Positions 8,437 to 18,800 of a stretch of 64,000 bases of DNA are shown piece after piece (positions within the stretch are counted from its first letter, which is position 1; the number at the start of each line of letters is the position of its first letter). This DNA is from Bradyrhizobium sp. in8p8. Its GTDB lineage: Bacteria; Pseudomonadota; Alphaproteobacteria; Rhizobiales; Xanthobacteraceae. The translations under genes were made by a program, and so were the position numbers. The stretch covers positions 154,616 to 218,615 of the forward strand of contig NZ_AUGD01000013.1 of NCBI RefSeq assembly GCF_000426845.1, written 5' to 3'. The notes beneath the pieces were generated by a model that made no database searches, was not told where the DNA came from, and saw nothing but the letters and a program-made list of their open reading frames with translations.

Positions 8437-9231
8437 TTAACCATCCGACGGCAGCCCTTGCGCGAGACCGCGAAAGCGCAGCGGTGCCGGGGCCGATGCC
8501 CGCTGCCACCAATCGGCGACCCGGTCGTCGAGGGCAGTCACACCGCGCCCCTGGCCGGGGAAGATGCGAATCTGCTGGATCGCCTCGGCCTCGAAACGTT
8601 TGGCCTTCCGCGTGATCTTGATCGCGGCGCCTTCGCGATCCCGCTGGGTCAGCGGCACCAGAAGACGGCCGCGCGGACGCAGCGACCGCAGCCAGAGCGG
8701 ATGCGGGTGCGAGAAACCGGCATGCACAATGATCACGTCGGCGGGTTCGACGACATCCTTGCATCCGTCGCCATGGACGACCGTGACGTTGCCATAGCCG
8801 CGCAAATAGTTCCCCGCTCGGGCCGCGAGCCGCTCATCGCATTCGATCGCATGCACGTGGCCCTTTGGGCCGACCATCCTCGACAGCACCGCGGAGAAAT
8901 AGCCGAGGCCGCAGCCGATCTGCACGACACGCTCTCCCTGCTTGACGTCGAGTATGTCGATCAAATGCGCCCACAGGCTCGGCAACCCCGTGTCGAGCTT
9001 GCGACGCGCGTCGATCGCGACCAGCACATTGTCGTAGAGATGGACCGGATCTGCATCGGGCGTCAGCCGGTAGCTGCGCGCCGCCTCGTCCTTGATGCGC
9101 CAGGGTCCGCGCGGCAGAAAATCCTCACGCGGAACGGCAGCAAGCGCATCGAGCAGGCGCTTTGAGGAAATCAGCTCGCGCCTGGCAATCAATCCCACAT
9201 AGCGCGCACGTGCGGCGGCAATATCCCGCAT
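8437..9231 (-). CDS. PCMT-like (protein-L-isoaspartate O-methyltransferase family) SAM methyltransferase
   Basis: The product is a Rossmann-fold methyltransferase of 263 residues. The SAM-binding glycine-rich loop reads VVQIGCGLGYFSAVLS, followed by the acidic ribose contact in HAIECDE. The region before it ('VPREDFLPRG', and 'LYDNVLVAID' further on) matches the N-terminal layout of L-isoaspartyl methyltransferases that repair aged proteins. Annotated relatives in this branch often have altered substrate sites, so repair activity is not certain. ATG 9231 starts one base after the stop of the cyclase gene (TGA-C-ATG), which implies translational coupling. An upstream ATG at 9273 would overlap that gene by 41 bases. 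Confidence 0.82.
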   Translation of the reverse strand: MRDIAAARARYVGLIARRELISSKRLLDALAAVPREDFLPRGPWRIKDEAARSYRLTPDADPVHLYDNVLVAIDARRKLDTGLPSLWAHLIDILDVKQGERVVQIGCGLGYFSAVLSRMVGPKGHVHAIECDERLAARAGNYLRGYGNVTVVHGDGCKDVVEPADVIIVHAGFSHPHPLWLRSLRPRGRLLVPLTQRDREGAAIKITRKAKRFEAEAIQQIRIFPGQGRGVTALDDRVADWWQRASAPAPLRFRGLAQGLPSDG

Positions 9232-9232
9232 G

Positions 9233-12200
9233 TCACAGATCGGCCTGCTCGCGAGCGGGCGCATCCGCGCCAAGCTCGTTGACGAGCTGCATCGCCTGCT
9301 TCAGGTCCGCCGTGTAAAGGCCCTCGCTGAATTTGGCCACGATCGGCACCAGCAGGAGTCTTGCGTGCTCGCGCTTGCCGGTTTCAAGCGACAGGCGCGC
9401 AAGGCTGACGGCGGTGCGGAGCTCCCAGGACAGCGCACCCTGCTTGCGTGCGATCTCCAGGGATAACTCGAACAGACCTTCGGCCTCCTGCACCGAGACC
9501 GGATCACCGTCCGACAGCGTGATCTCGCCCTGCAGGCGATGGACCTCGGCGAGGTAGGAATGATCGCCCGTGCGCCTTGCCGTCGCGAGCGCACCATCGA
9601 GGGCGCGCAGGGCGGCCTCGCGCAACCCAACCTTGGCATAGGCTTCCGCGAGCAGGCAGCGGAACCAGCAGCCGGCCAGCCAGGAATCCATCGCCTCGTA
9701 CTCGTCGAGGCCGAGGCGCATCTGGCGGAGCCCTTCGTCGGCGTCGCCGAGCTGAGCCAGCGCCCAGCCGCGCAGGATCGCCGCCTGCTGCTTCCAATGC
9801 AGGAAATTGTGCTCGGTGGCGATGATCATCGCGCGGTTGGCATGGTCGCGCGTGCCCTCGACGTCGCGCAGATGCTGACAGAGATAGGCACCGAACACGA
9901 GAGCGAAAGCGAGGGTGAAGGGATGCCGGATCTTCTCCGCATTCGCGATCGCCTGCTCGCTATGCTGGCGTGCTGCGTCGGGGCGACCAAGGAACCACAG
10001 GAGATAGCCGAGATAGGACAGCGAGACCACTCCGGGATCGGTGCCGTGTCGCTCCATCAGATCGGAATGCAGATCCGGGCTGTAGAGGTTGATGCACCGG
10101 TGCAAATGATGCTGGGATGCGGCAAAGCGCCCACGATAGAGCATGGTCATCGCGATCGAGCGGTGCGCTTCGATCAGGTATCCGGTCTGCTGCGCCGGCT
10201 GCGCCCGCTCGTTCAGTCGCGCGCGCTTGGCGAACCTCAACAGCTCGACGCTGAGTTCGTGCGCGCGGGTCAGATCTGCGCGGATGAAATGACAGACCCA
10301 GAGGCCGCGGGTCGCAGCGAAGGCCTTTTCGTCGTCGTCGAGCTGATAGCCGAGCTCCAGCGCGCGGGTATAGTTCTCCTCGACTTCCTGCACCGCGTAG
10401 CCCTTGGCGGCAATCAGCGCATTGCCGAGCGCAATGCGCAGCTCGAGCTCCATCTCGTCTGCGCCCTGCATGCGCGCATTGGCTTGCACGACCGCGAGGC
10501 CGCGGTGCAGATGGCCGATCGCCTCCAGATTGGCGCCGCTCTTGGCGGCCTGCTTGCCGGCCTTGAGCCAGAAGCTCGCAGCGCCCTCGCTCTGGCCGGA
10601 TTCGGTGAGGTGATGGGCGAGCAGCTCCGGTTCGCGATCGGTCTTCTCCGGGTACATCTCGACGAGCACCTGGGCGATCCTGGAATGCAGCTTGCGCCGC
10701 TCGCTGTGTAGCAGGCTGTCATGCGCGGCGTTCTGGATCATCACGTGCTTGAAGGAGTAGAGCGCGTCCGGCGGATGGCCGCGGCGGATGATCAAACCCG
10801 CCTGCTCCAGATGATTGAGTGCCGCCTCGATCTGCTCGGCCGGTGTATTGGCGACGGCGTGCAGCGTCTCGTAGGAGAACTCGCGGCCGATCGTGGCACC
10901 GATCTGCGCAATCCGCTTGAACGGTCCCATCCGGTCGAGCCGCGCCATCAGCGAGTCGGTCAGGGTTGCCGGGATTGCGAGTTGCCGCCAGGGCCCCGAC
11001 AACACATAGCGCCCGTGGCGCTCGGTCAGGAGGTTGGATTCAAGGACGGTCTTCGTCAGTTCTTCCAGGAACAGCGGCACGCCGTCCGTCTTGACGATGA
11101 TCTCCTCCACGACCTCCTTGGGCAGCTCTCGACCGGCGACACGTTCGACCAGAGTCGTGCGAAGCTGCCGGCTCAGACGGTTCAGGACCAGGGTGGTGAT
11201 GTGCGAATGGGCGTTCCAGCTTGGCTGGAATTCGACGCGCGCGGTGATGACGACCAGGATCGGGCGGTTCTGTACCCGCTCGACCAGCAGGTCGATCACC
11301 TCGCGGGACGTCGGATCGATCCAGTGCAAATCCTCGAACGCGATCACCAGCGGCATGTCGCGTGCAAGGCCGAGGAAGTGGTTGACCAGCGCCACAACGG
11401 TCGCATCCTTCTGCTGCTGCGGCGACAGTTCGAGCGGCGGATAGCGGTCCCCCGTTGGTATCGACAGCAGAGCGGCAAACAGCGGCGTGACTTGCTCGAT
11501 ATCGCCATGAGCGGCAGCGATCGCTTTTTCGAGGCTCGCCAGCGACAGCGCTGACGTATCATCGCGATCGAGGCCGAGCGAGAACTTGAGCTGCTCGACG
11601 AACGGATGGAACGCGGTGGAGGTGTAGTAAGGCGAGCACTGGAGCGAAACCTGCCCATGGCGGTCGCCCGATATCCGCTCGAAGATCTCCTGGATGATAC
11701 GCGACTTGCCGATGCCGGGCTCGCCGAACTTGACCACGACCTGGCCGTCGCCGTCCTTGGCCTGCTGCCAGCGTCCCATCAACAGCGCGATCTCCTCCTC
11801 GCGGTTGACGAGGGGCGTCAGCCGCGTGCCCATGGCCGCGGCAAAGCGCGTCTCCACCCGCGAGGCGCGCACCACGTGCCAGACCTGCGTCTTCTCGGAG
11901 ATGCCCTTCAAGTCGTGGACGCCCAGATTGCGGTAGTCGAACTTCCCCTTCAGCAGCGACTGCGTCGAAGCGGAGATCACGACGCCATTGGGCGGAGCCA
12001 GGGCTTGCAGGCGCGCGGCGAGGTTGACGGTTTCTCCCACCGCGGAGTCGCGCTCCTCGGTGCCCTGCCCGACGAGATCGCCGACCACGACGAGGCCGGT
12101 CGCGATTCCGATGCGCACGGCCGGCGAATGGCTCGGCGCACCACGCGGCTCGACCGCGCGCGCGCTCGACAGCGCCCTCACGATTTCCAGCCCGGCGCGC

Positions 12201-12694
12201 ACCGCACGCTCCGCATCGTCCTCATGGGCGGATGGATAGCCGAAATAGACCAGGATACCGTCGCCGACGAAACGCGCGGCAAAGCCCTCGTAGTGCTTGA
12301 CCACGCGGACACAGGTTTCGCGGAAGCCGGCAATCATGTCGCGGACGTCTTCCGGATCGAACTGCGTGGAAAGCAACGTCGAATCCACCATGTCGCAGAA
12401 CATGGTGGTGAGTTGGCGCCGTTCAGCACCGACCTCCGCCCGCGCTTGTGGACGCACCGCTGCGGTGGGCGATTCCGCCGTTTCCGCCTGAAACAACGCC
12501 GCCATCGCCCGCTGGAGCCGCTTGCGATCGCCGAGCGGCAATCCGAGCTCGATCAGATCGGGTTCGGTCAGGTCCCCCATGACGTCGAGATCGAGACGAT
12601 GCTGCGCGAACAGATCGCTGTAGCGGCCGAGGCCGATACCTTCGAGCCAGCGTTTCAGCTCGCCTTCTCCCGTGCCCGGCTCATTCTCCAGCAT
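9233..12694 (-). CDS. SAM-domain / class III adenylate-guanylate cyclase / AAA ATPase / TPR signalling protein
   Basis: The 1153-residue multidomain protein starts with a sterile-alpha-motif domain (about 10-68, 'RWLEGIGLGRYSDLF'). A class III nucleotide cyclase domain follows (about 92-275), with metal-binding aspartates at 101 (FCDMVDST) and 145 (VGDGI). Next is an AAA_16/STAND-type ATPase with Walker A GEPGIGKS (324-331), and then a long helical C-terminus of TPR-like repeats up to about 1130. No membrane segment is seen. Proteins of this shape are abundant in bradyrhizobia; the ATPase and TPR parts probably sense a partner and gate cNMP synthesis. Purine specificity is not assigned. It is divergent from the NRPS gene (135-base gap) and directly coupled to the PCMT-like gene. 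Confidence 0.9.
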   Translation of the reverse strand: MLENEPGTGEGELKRWLEGIGLGRYSDLFAQHRLDLDVMGDLTEPDLIELGLPLGDRKRLQRAMAALFQAETAESPTAAVRPQARAEVGAERRQLTTMFCDMVDSTLLSTQFDPEDVRDMIAGFRETCVRVVKHYEGFAARFVGDGILVYFGYPSAHEDDAERAVRAGLEIVRALSSARAVEPRGAPSHSPAVRIGIATGLVVVGDLVGQGTEERDSAVGETVNLAARLQALAPPNGVVISASTQSLLKGKFDYRNLGVHDLKGISEKTQVWHVVRASRVETRFAAAMGTRLTPLVNREEEIALLMGRWQQAKDGDGQVVVKFGEPGIGKSRIIQEIFERISGDRHGQVSLQCSPYYTSTAFHPFVEQLKFSLGLDRDDTSALSLASLEKAIAAAHGDIEQVTPLFAALLSIPTGDRYPPLELSPQQQKDATVVALVNHFLGLARDMPLVIAFEDLHWIDPTSREVIDLLVERVQNRPILVVITARVEFQPSWNAHSHITTLVLNRLSRQLRTTLVERVAGRELPKEVVEEIIVKTDGVPLFLEELTKTVLESNLLTERHGRYVLSGPWRQLAIPATLTDSLMARLDRMGPFKRIAQIGATIGREFSYETLHAVANTPAEQIEAALNHLEQAGLIIRRGHPPDALYSFKHVMIQNAAHDSLLHSERRKLHSRIAQVLVEMYPEKTDREPELLAHHLTESGQSEGAASFWLKAGKQAAKSGANLEAIGHLHRGLAVVQANARMQGADEMELELRIALGNALIAAKGYAVQEVEENYTRALELGYQLDDDEKAFAATRGLWVCHFIRADLTRAHELSVELLRFAKRARLNERAQPAQQTGYLIEAHRSIAMTMLYRGRFAASQHHLHRCINLYSPDLHSDLMERHGTDPGVVSLSYLGYLLWFLGRPDAARQHSEQAIANAEKIRHPFTLAFALVFGAYLCQHLRDVEGTRDHANRAMIIATEHNFLHWKQQAAILRGWALAQLGDADEGLRQMRLGLDEYEAMDSWLAGCWFRCLLAEAYAKVGLREAALRALDGALATARRTGDHSYLAEVHRLQGEITLSDGDPVSVQEAEGLFELSLEIARKQGALSWELRTAVSLARLSLETGKREHARLLLVPIVAKFSEGLYTADLKQAMQLVNELGADAPAREQADL

Positions 12695-12829
12695 GGTGAT
12701 TCTGCCCGACCATCACTCCGTCGAAGGGCTTAGAGCCCCTCAACCACAGATATTGGGGCCCAAACTTCACCTCGGACTGGACGCATTCCCTAACTTCTTG
12801 GAAGAATAGCTCAATCGCATCAAAAGGGA

Positions 12830-15800
12830 ATGGCGTTGTCGGACATTGCATCCGGAGCAGATGAGAGATCAGCCGGCACGACGGCCGAAACCAGGATATT
12901 CGCGCATATCGGCGGCCTTCTCGAATTCTACGCGCGCAAGACACCTGGTGCGCCCGCACTCCTTGCCCCTGGACGGCCGGCCCTCAGCTATGGCGCACTG
13001 GGCGTATCGATCCGGCAACTGGTCGGCACCTTGCGCGACCTGGGCATCGCCCCGGCAGACCGCGTCGCGGTTGCGCTGCCACGCGGCGCCGACAGTGCGC
13101 TGGCGCTGATCGCGGTCGCCTCAGGTTGCGCCTGCGTCCCCGTCAATCCCGAACTGACGTCGGACGAGCTCCAACGCTATTTCAGCGAATTGAAGTTGGC
13201 GGCGCTCCTGACCCGAGCCGACATCAACTCGGCGAGCCGCGACGCCGCCAGGGCCCTCGATATCGCGGTGATCGATTTCGTGCCGGGGCCGGTCGGCGAT
13301 CTCGGCGGTTGTGCGTTCGTCGGCCCGGCGATCGGAGCGGCGAATCCCAGCGGCGCCCCGCGCGGCGACGACGACGCCTTCATCCTGTTGACGTCAGGCA
13401 CGGCGGCGCGGCCGAAAATGGTGCCGCTGACGCACCACAATGTCTGCCTGTCCGCTTACAACGCGGGCCACGTGCTGTCGCTCACGTCGCACGATCGGCT
13501 GCTCAACGTCCTCCCGCTGTTTCATGCCCATGGCCTGATCTCGGGTCTTCTCACGGCGCTGGCGGCCGGCTCCAGCGTGATCTGCACCGACGGGTTCGAC
13601 GCCTCGTCCTTCTTCGGCTGGATGCGGGAGCTGCAACCGACCTGGTACACGGCGGTGCCGGCCATTCATCGCGCCCTGCTGACGGCGGCGGAAGCAGACC
13701 CGGACCGCGCCCGTTCGTCGTCGCTGCGCGTGATCCGCTCGGCCTCGGCCTCGCTCGCGCCTGCGCTTCTTCGAGGATTGGAGGCGACGTTCGGCGTTCC
13801 CGTGCTCGAGACCTACGGGATGACGGAAGCGGCCTCGCAGGTCGCAGCCAATCCGTTCGAGCTGCGCAAGGCCGGATCGGTCGGCCGCGCCGCGGGCCCC
13901 GAGATCGCGATCATGGACCAGGCCGGCCGCACGCTCGCAAGCGGCGCCCATGGCGAGATCATGTTGCGCGGGCCGAACATGAGCCGCGGCTACTACAATG
14001 ACGATGCGGCGACGCAGGCGGCGTTCCGCAAGGGCTGGTTTCGGACCGGTGATCTCGGCTATCTCGATGAGGACGGCTATCTCTTCATCGTCGGCCGCAT
14101 CAAGGACATCATCAACCGCGGCGGCCAGAAGGTCTCGCCGCTGGAGGTCGAAGAGGTCCTGCTCAGCCATCCGGCGGTGCTGGAGGCCGGCGTGTTCGCC
14201 GTCCCGCACGAAAAGCTCGGCGAGAACGTCGCCGCCGTCGTTGTGCTGCGGCCGAATGCCGAGGTGACTTCCGACCAATTGCGCCGGTTCGCCCGAAAGC
14301 GGCTTGCGCCCTACAAGGTACCGAGCTTGATCCGCAGCGTGGCAGCGCTGCCGAAAGGCGCCAGCGGCAAGGTGAAGCGCAACGCGCTGGCCGAGCTGAT
14401 CGCAACAGCACACAGCCGCGACGAGATACGGCTGCCGCGCAATGCGATGGAGACCGAGCTCGCCGAGATCTGGGCTGGCCTGCTGGAGCTGCCGCAGGTC
14501 GGCGCCGACCAGGACGTGTTCGCGCTCGGTGCGGACTCGCTCGCGGTGACACAGATGCGCTCGCGGCTGCGCGAACGGTACAACGTCGATTTCTCTTTCG
14601 AGGACATCTTCGATTGCCCAACCGTCGCTGCGCTTGCGGCCCGGATCGACACCGCCGCAAACCGGCGCGAGACAGCGCTGCCGGCCTGGCAACGAGCCGC
14701 AGATGCAGACGCACCGCTGTCGTTCCAGCAGCAGCGGATGTACCTCCTTTCGCGGCTCGATTCGACACGCTGCAATTACAACGTCGTCGAAGTCGCGCTC
14801 CTGAAGGGCCCGGTCGACGTCGCCGCTTTGTCCGCAAGCCTCACCGCCATCTGCAAGCGCCACGAGGCGCTGCGAACCGTCTTCATCGAACGCCAGGGCG
14901 AGCCGGCCCAGCTCGTGCTGTCGTCGCCTCCGCGGTTCGAGCGCATCAAGCTCAGGCCCTGCCCCGCGCAGAAGCGGGCCGCTGTTATCAGGCACGAGGC
15001 GCTCAAGCTGGCGCAGTATCCGTTCGACCTCGCTCGCGAGCCGCTGCTGAAGCTGACATTGCTGTCGTTCGACAGAACCAACCACGCTCTGGTCGTCAAC
15101 ATCCATCATCTCGTCACGGACGGCTGGTCGCAGCGCCTGTTCTGGGAGGAGCTCGCCGTCCATTATGCCGCTTCGCGCAAGAAGGACCGGGCCGCACTGC
15201 CTGCGCCCGCCTTCCAGTATCGCGACTTCGCACTCTGGCAGCAGGGCTGGGCGCAGGCGCCGGCGGCCAGGGAGCAGCTCGATTATTGGCGGACACAGCT
15301 CGACGGTGTCACCACGCTGCCGCTGCGAACCGACAGGCCGAGGCCGGAAGTCTGGAGCGGTCACGGGGCGCGGCACTATCTCGAACTCTCCAAGAACCTG
15401 TCGGGCGAGCTGCGCGCGCTGAGCCAGGACCACGGCGTCACACCGTTCATGACGCTGCTCGCGGCCTTCCAGTGCCTGCTGTTCCGCCACACCGGGCATG
15501 AGGACGTCGCTACGGGATCGCTGATCGCCAATCGCAACCAGATCGAGAGCGAGAGCCTGATTGGGCTGTTCGCCAACACGCTGATCCTGCGCAATCATTT
15601 CGGTGGCGATCCCGGCTTCAGCGAGATGTTGCGGCGGGTGCGGCAGGTGACCTTGGACGCCTACCGCAACCAGGACCTCCCGATCGAGGAGGTGCTGCGC
15701 GCACTGCAGATCGCGCGCCGCAGCGACGGCAATCCGTTGTTCCGGATCATGTTCATCCTCCAGAACGCCTCGATCGAGGCGGCCCGCTTTCCCGGCCTTT

Positions 15801-18800
15801 CGATGCGGCGGCTGGAAGTCGATCCCAAGGTGGCGCGCTTCGACATCACTCTGGAACTGGTCGAGGCCGATGGTCGCTTCACCGGCTTCTTCGAATACGC
15901 CACCGATCTCTTCGACGCTGCGACCATCGAAGGCATGGCCGGCCAGTTCAAGACGCTGCTCAAGGCCGTCATCGCCGATCCGGAGCAGCGCATCTCGCGC
16001 CTGCCGCTTCTCACCGGGACGGAACGCCAGCAGCTGCTGGCACAAGGTCGGGGCCTGCCGGCCAATTTCACCGCGCGCGGCAATTTCATCGAACGCTTCG
16101 ACCGGCAGATGAAGAAGACACCGGACGCCATTGCGGTGTCGGACGGAAGCACGTCGCTGAGTTATCGCGAGCTGGCGCGTCGCAGCCAGGCGGCCGCACG
16201 CTGGCTCAGCCGCGAGGGGATCGGCGCCGAGAGCGTGGTCGCCCTGCTTGCGGAGCGCGGGGCCGACCTGCTCGCCGCGATGATGGCAGTGCAGCGCGTC
16301 GGCGCGGCCTTCGTCAATCTCGATCCCGACCAGCCGGCGGCCCGGCTTACGACCATCCTCGGATCGAGCTGCGCCCGCATCCTGCTGACCGGACGGCCTC
16401 AGTCCACCTTGGCCGACGCCCTGCTCGCGCCGCTGGTCGAGCGCATTGAAGTGGCCGAGCTCGAAGACGTGATTGCCCCGGCGGCGACCAGGCCGGCTCG
16501 CGCCGCGCAGCGCGACGCCTCGAGCCTCGCCTATCTCGTCTATACATCCGGCTCGTCCGGCGCGCCGAAGGGCGTCATGATCGAGCAGCGCGGCCTGTCG
16601 AACCACCTGGCTTCGCTCATCTCCGAACTCGACCTTTCCGCCAGGGACGTGATCGCGCAGACCGCTCCGCAGAGCTTCGTCATCTCGGTCTGGCAGTTCC
16701 TTGCCGGACCGATGGTCGGCGCGCGCGTGCATGTCTGCGCCAATGCGATCGTGCGAGACCCGATCCTGCTGGCACGGGAGATCGCGCGCGAGGACATCAC
16801 GGTGCTCGAGATCGTGCCTTCGCTGCTGCGCGTCATTCTGGATCGCATGGACGAGGCGCCTGTGCTGCGCGCCTTCTCAAAGTTGCGGCTGCTGATCTCG
16901 ACCGGAGAGCCGCTGCCCGTCGAGCTCTGCCGTGCCTGGTTCGCCCGCTGTCCTGAAGTGCCGCTTATCAACGCCTATGGCGCGTCGGAATGCTCGGACG
17001 ACGTCTCCCTGCATCGCCTGACCAAGGCGCCGGCGATCGCGATCGGCACCGTTCCGGTCGGCGCGCCGCTGCCGAACACCCAGCTCTACGTGCTCGACGC
17101 AAACCTTCAGCCGCAGCCCGTCGGAGTGACCGGCGAGCTCTGCATCGGCGGTGCCGGCGTCGGTCGCGGCTATGTCAACGACCCCGCGCAGACGCGGCAA
17201 CGCTTTCTGCCCGATCCATTCTCACGCCAGGCGGGCCGGCTCTACCGGACCGGCGATCTGGCCAGACGCCGCTCCGACGGCACGATCGAATGCCTCGGCC
17301 GGGCCGACCATCAGGTCAAGATCCGCGGCTATCGTATCGAGCTCAAGGAGATCGAGAGTGCGCTTGCCGAACATCCAAACGTGCGTACCGGCATCGTCGA
17401 GCCGCGCCGCGAGGCGAGCGGCGACATCAAGCTGATCGCCCATATCGTCGCAGAGCCCCACAGCCGGAGCAGCGCCAGCGAGCTGCGCGGATTCCTGAAA
17501 GGCAGGCTGTCGGACCATGCCATCCCGTCCGCGTTTCTGTTCCTCGACCGGATGCCGCTCAATGCCCACGGCAAGATCGACCGCTCCGCGCTGCTGGCGC
17601 CTCCCCACGAGCCATCCGCAGCTGATGCTGCCGTACCGGCCCGGCGGTTCACGGAAAAGGTGCTCTCTGACATCTGGATCGACCTGCTGAAGGTCGAGCG
17701 GGTCGGTGTGACCGACAATTTCTTCGACCTCGGCGGCCATTCGCTGCTGGCGGGACAGGCGATGGCGCGCATTGCCCGCGCGCTCGGCGTATCGCTGCCG
17801 CTCAAGACCATCTTCGAGGCATCGACCATCGAACAGCTCGCCCGGCAGGTCGACGAAGCCGCGGCGGCGAAGCCGCACGAGCCTGCCGCAACCCTGCCGC
17901 GATCGGCTGCAGGCGGACTTCCTGCGCCTTCCATCGCGCAGGACCAAATGCTGCGGATCGAGCGAAATCTGCCGGGGCTGCCGCTCTTCAACCTGCCCTT
18001 CGCCTTCCGTCTGCAGGGCCCGCTCGATTCGGCCGCGCTCGCAAAGGCGATCGATGATGTCGTACGCCGGCACGAATCGCTGCGGACCGCGTTCGCCTGG
18101 AACGGCGATGAGCCCGAAAGCCGCATCGTCGCGCCTCGCACCCTCGGCCATGTCATGACCGTGGAGACGATCGGTGACGGCCATCCGCACACCAACAAGC
18201 GACGCAAGGCGCTCGAACTCAGGAAGATCGATCTCCTGATCAAGCAGGAGACCTATACCCCGATCGACGCCGCGCGCGCGCCGCTACTGCGCGCCCGGTT
18301 GTTGCGGCTGCACGACGAGGACCATGTGCTGCTTCTGACGCTTCATCATGCCATCGTCGATGGCTGGTCGATCGGCGTGCTGTTCGAGGACTTGTCGAGC
18401 CGCTATGCGGCGCTGGCCGGATATTCCTCAGTGCCGCTGCCGAAGCCGCCCCCGGCCTTTTCGGAGGTCGCGCGCTGGCAGCGCTGGTGGTGCGGCACCG
18501 ATGCTGCGCGCCGTCAGGCTGCCGATTGGACGGAAAATCTGCGAGGAGCGGGCCCCGTCTTCGAGGGCGAATCCACCCCGGGCGCGTCCACCGGTCACCA
18601 TCCAGTCAGCCTCGACCGCGAACTGATCGGCCGGATCTCGGCGCTGGGAGCCCAGCATAATGGCACGCTGTTCATGTGCCTGCTCACCGGTCTGAAGGCC
18701 CTGCTGCTGGCCCGGACCGGCCGCACCGATATCGTGGTCGCGACCGCCATGGCCAATCGTGCCCAGCCGGACACCGACCGAATCGTCGGGCCGTTCGAGA

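Noticed and set aside
13394..16732. 1112-residue minus-strand frame inside the NRPS gene
   Set aside because: Antisense to coding domains with intact NRPS motifs; repetitive Arg/Gly/Gln-rich sequence without a family pattern.
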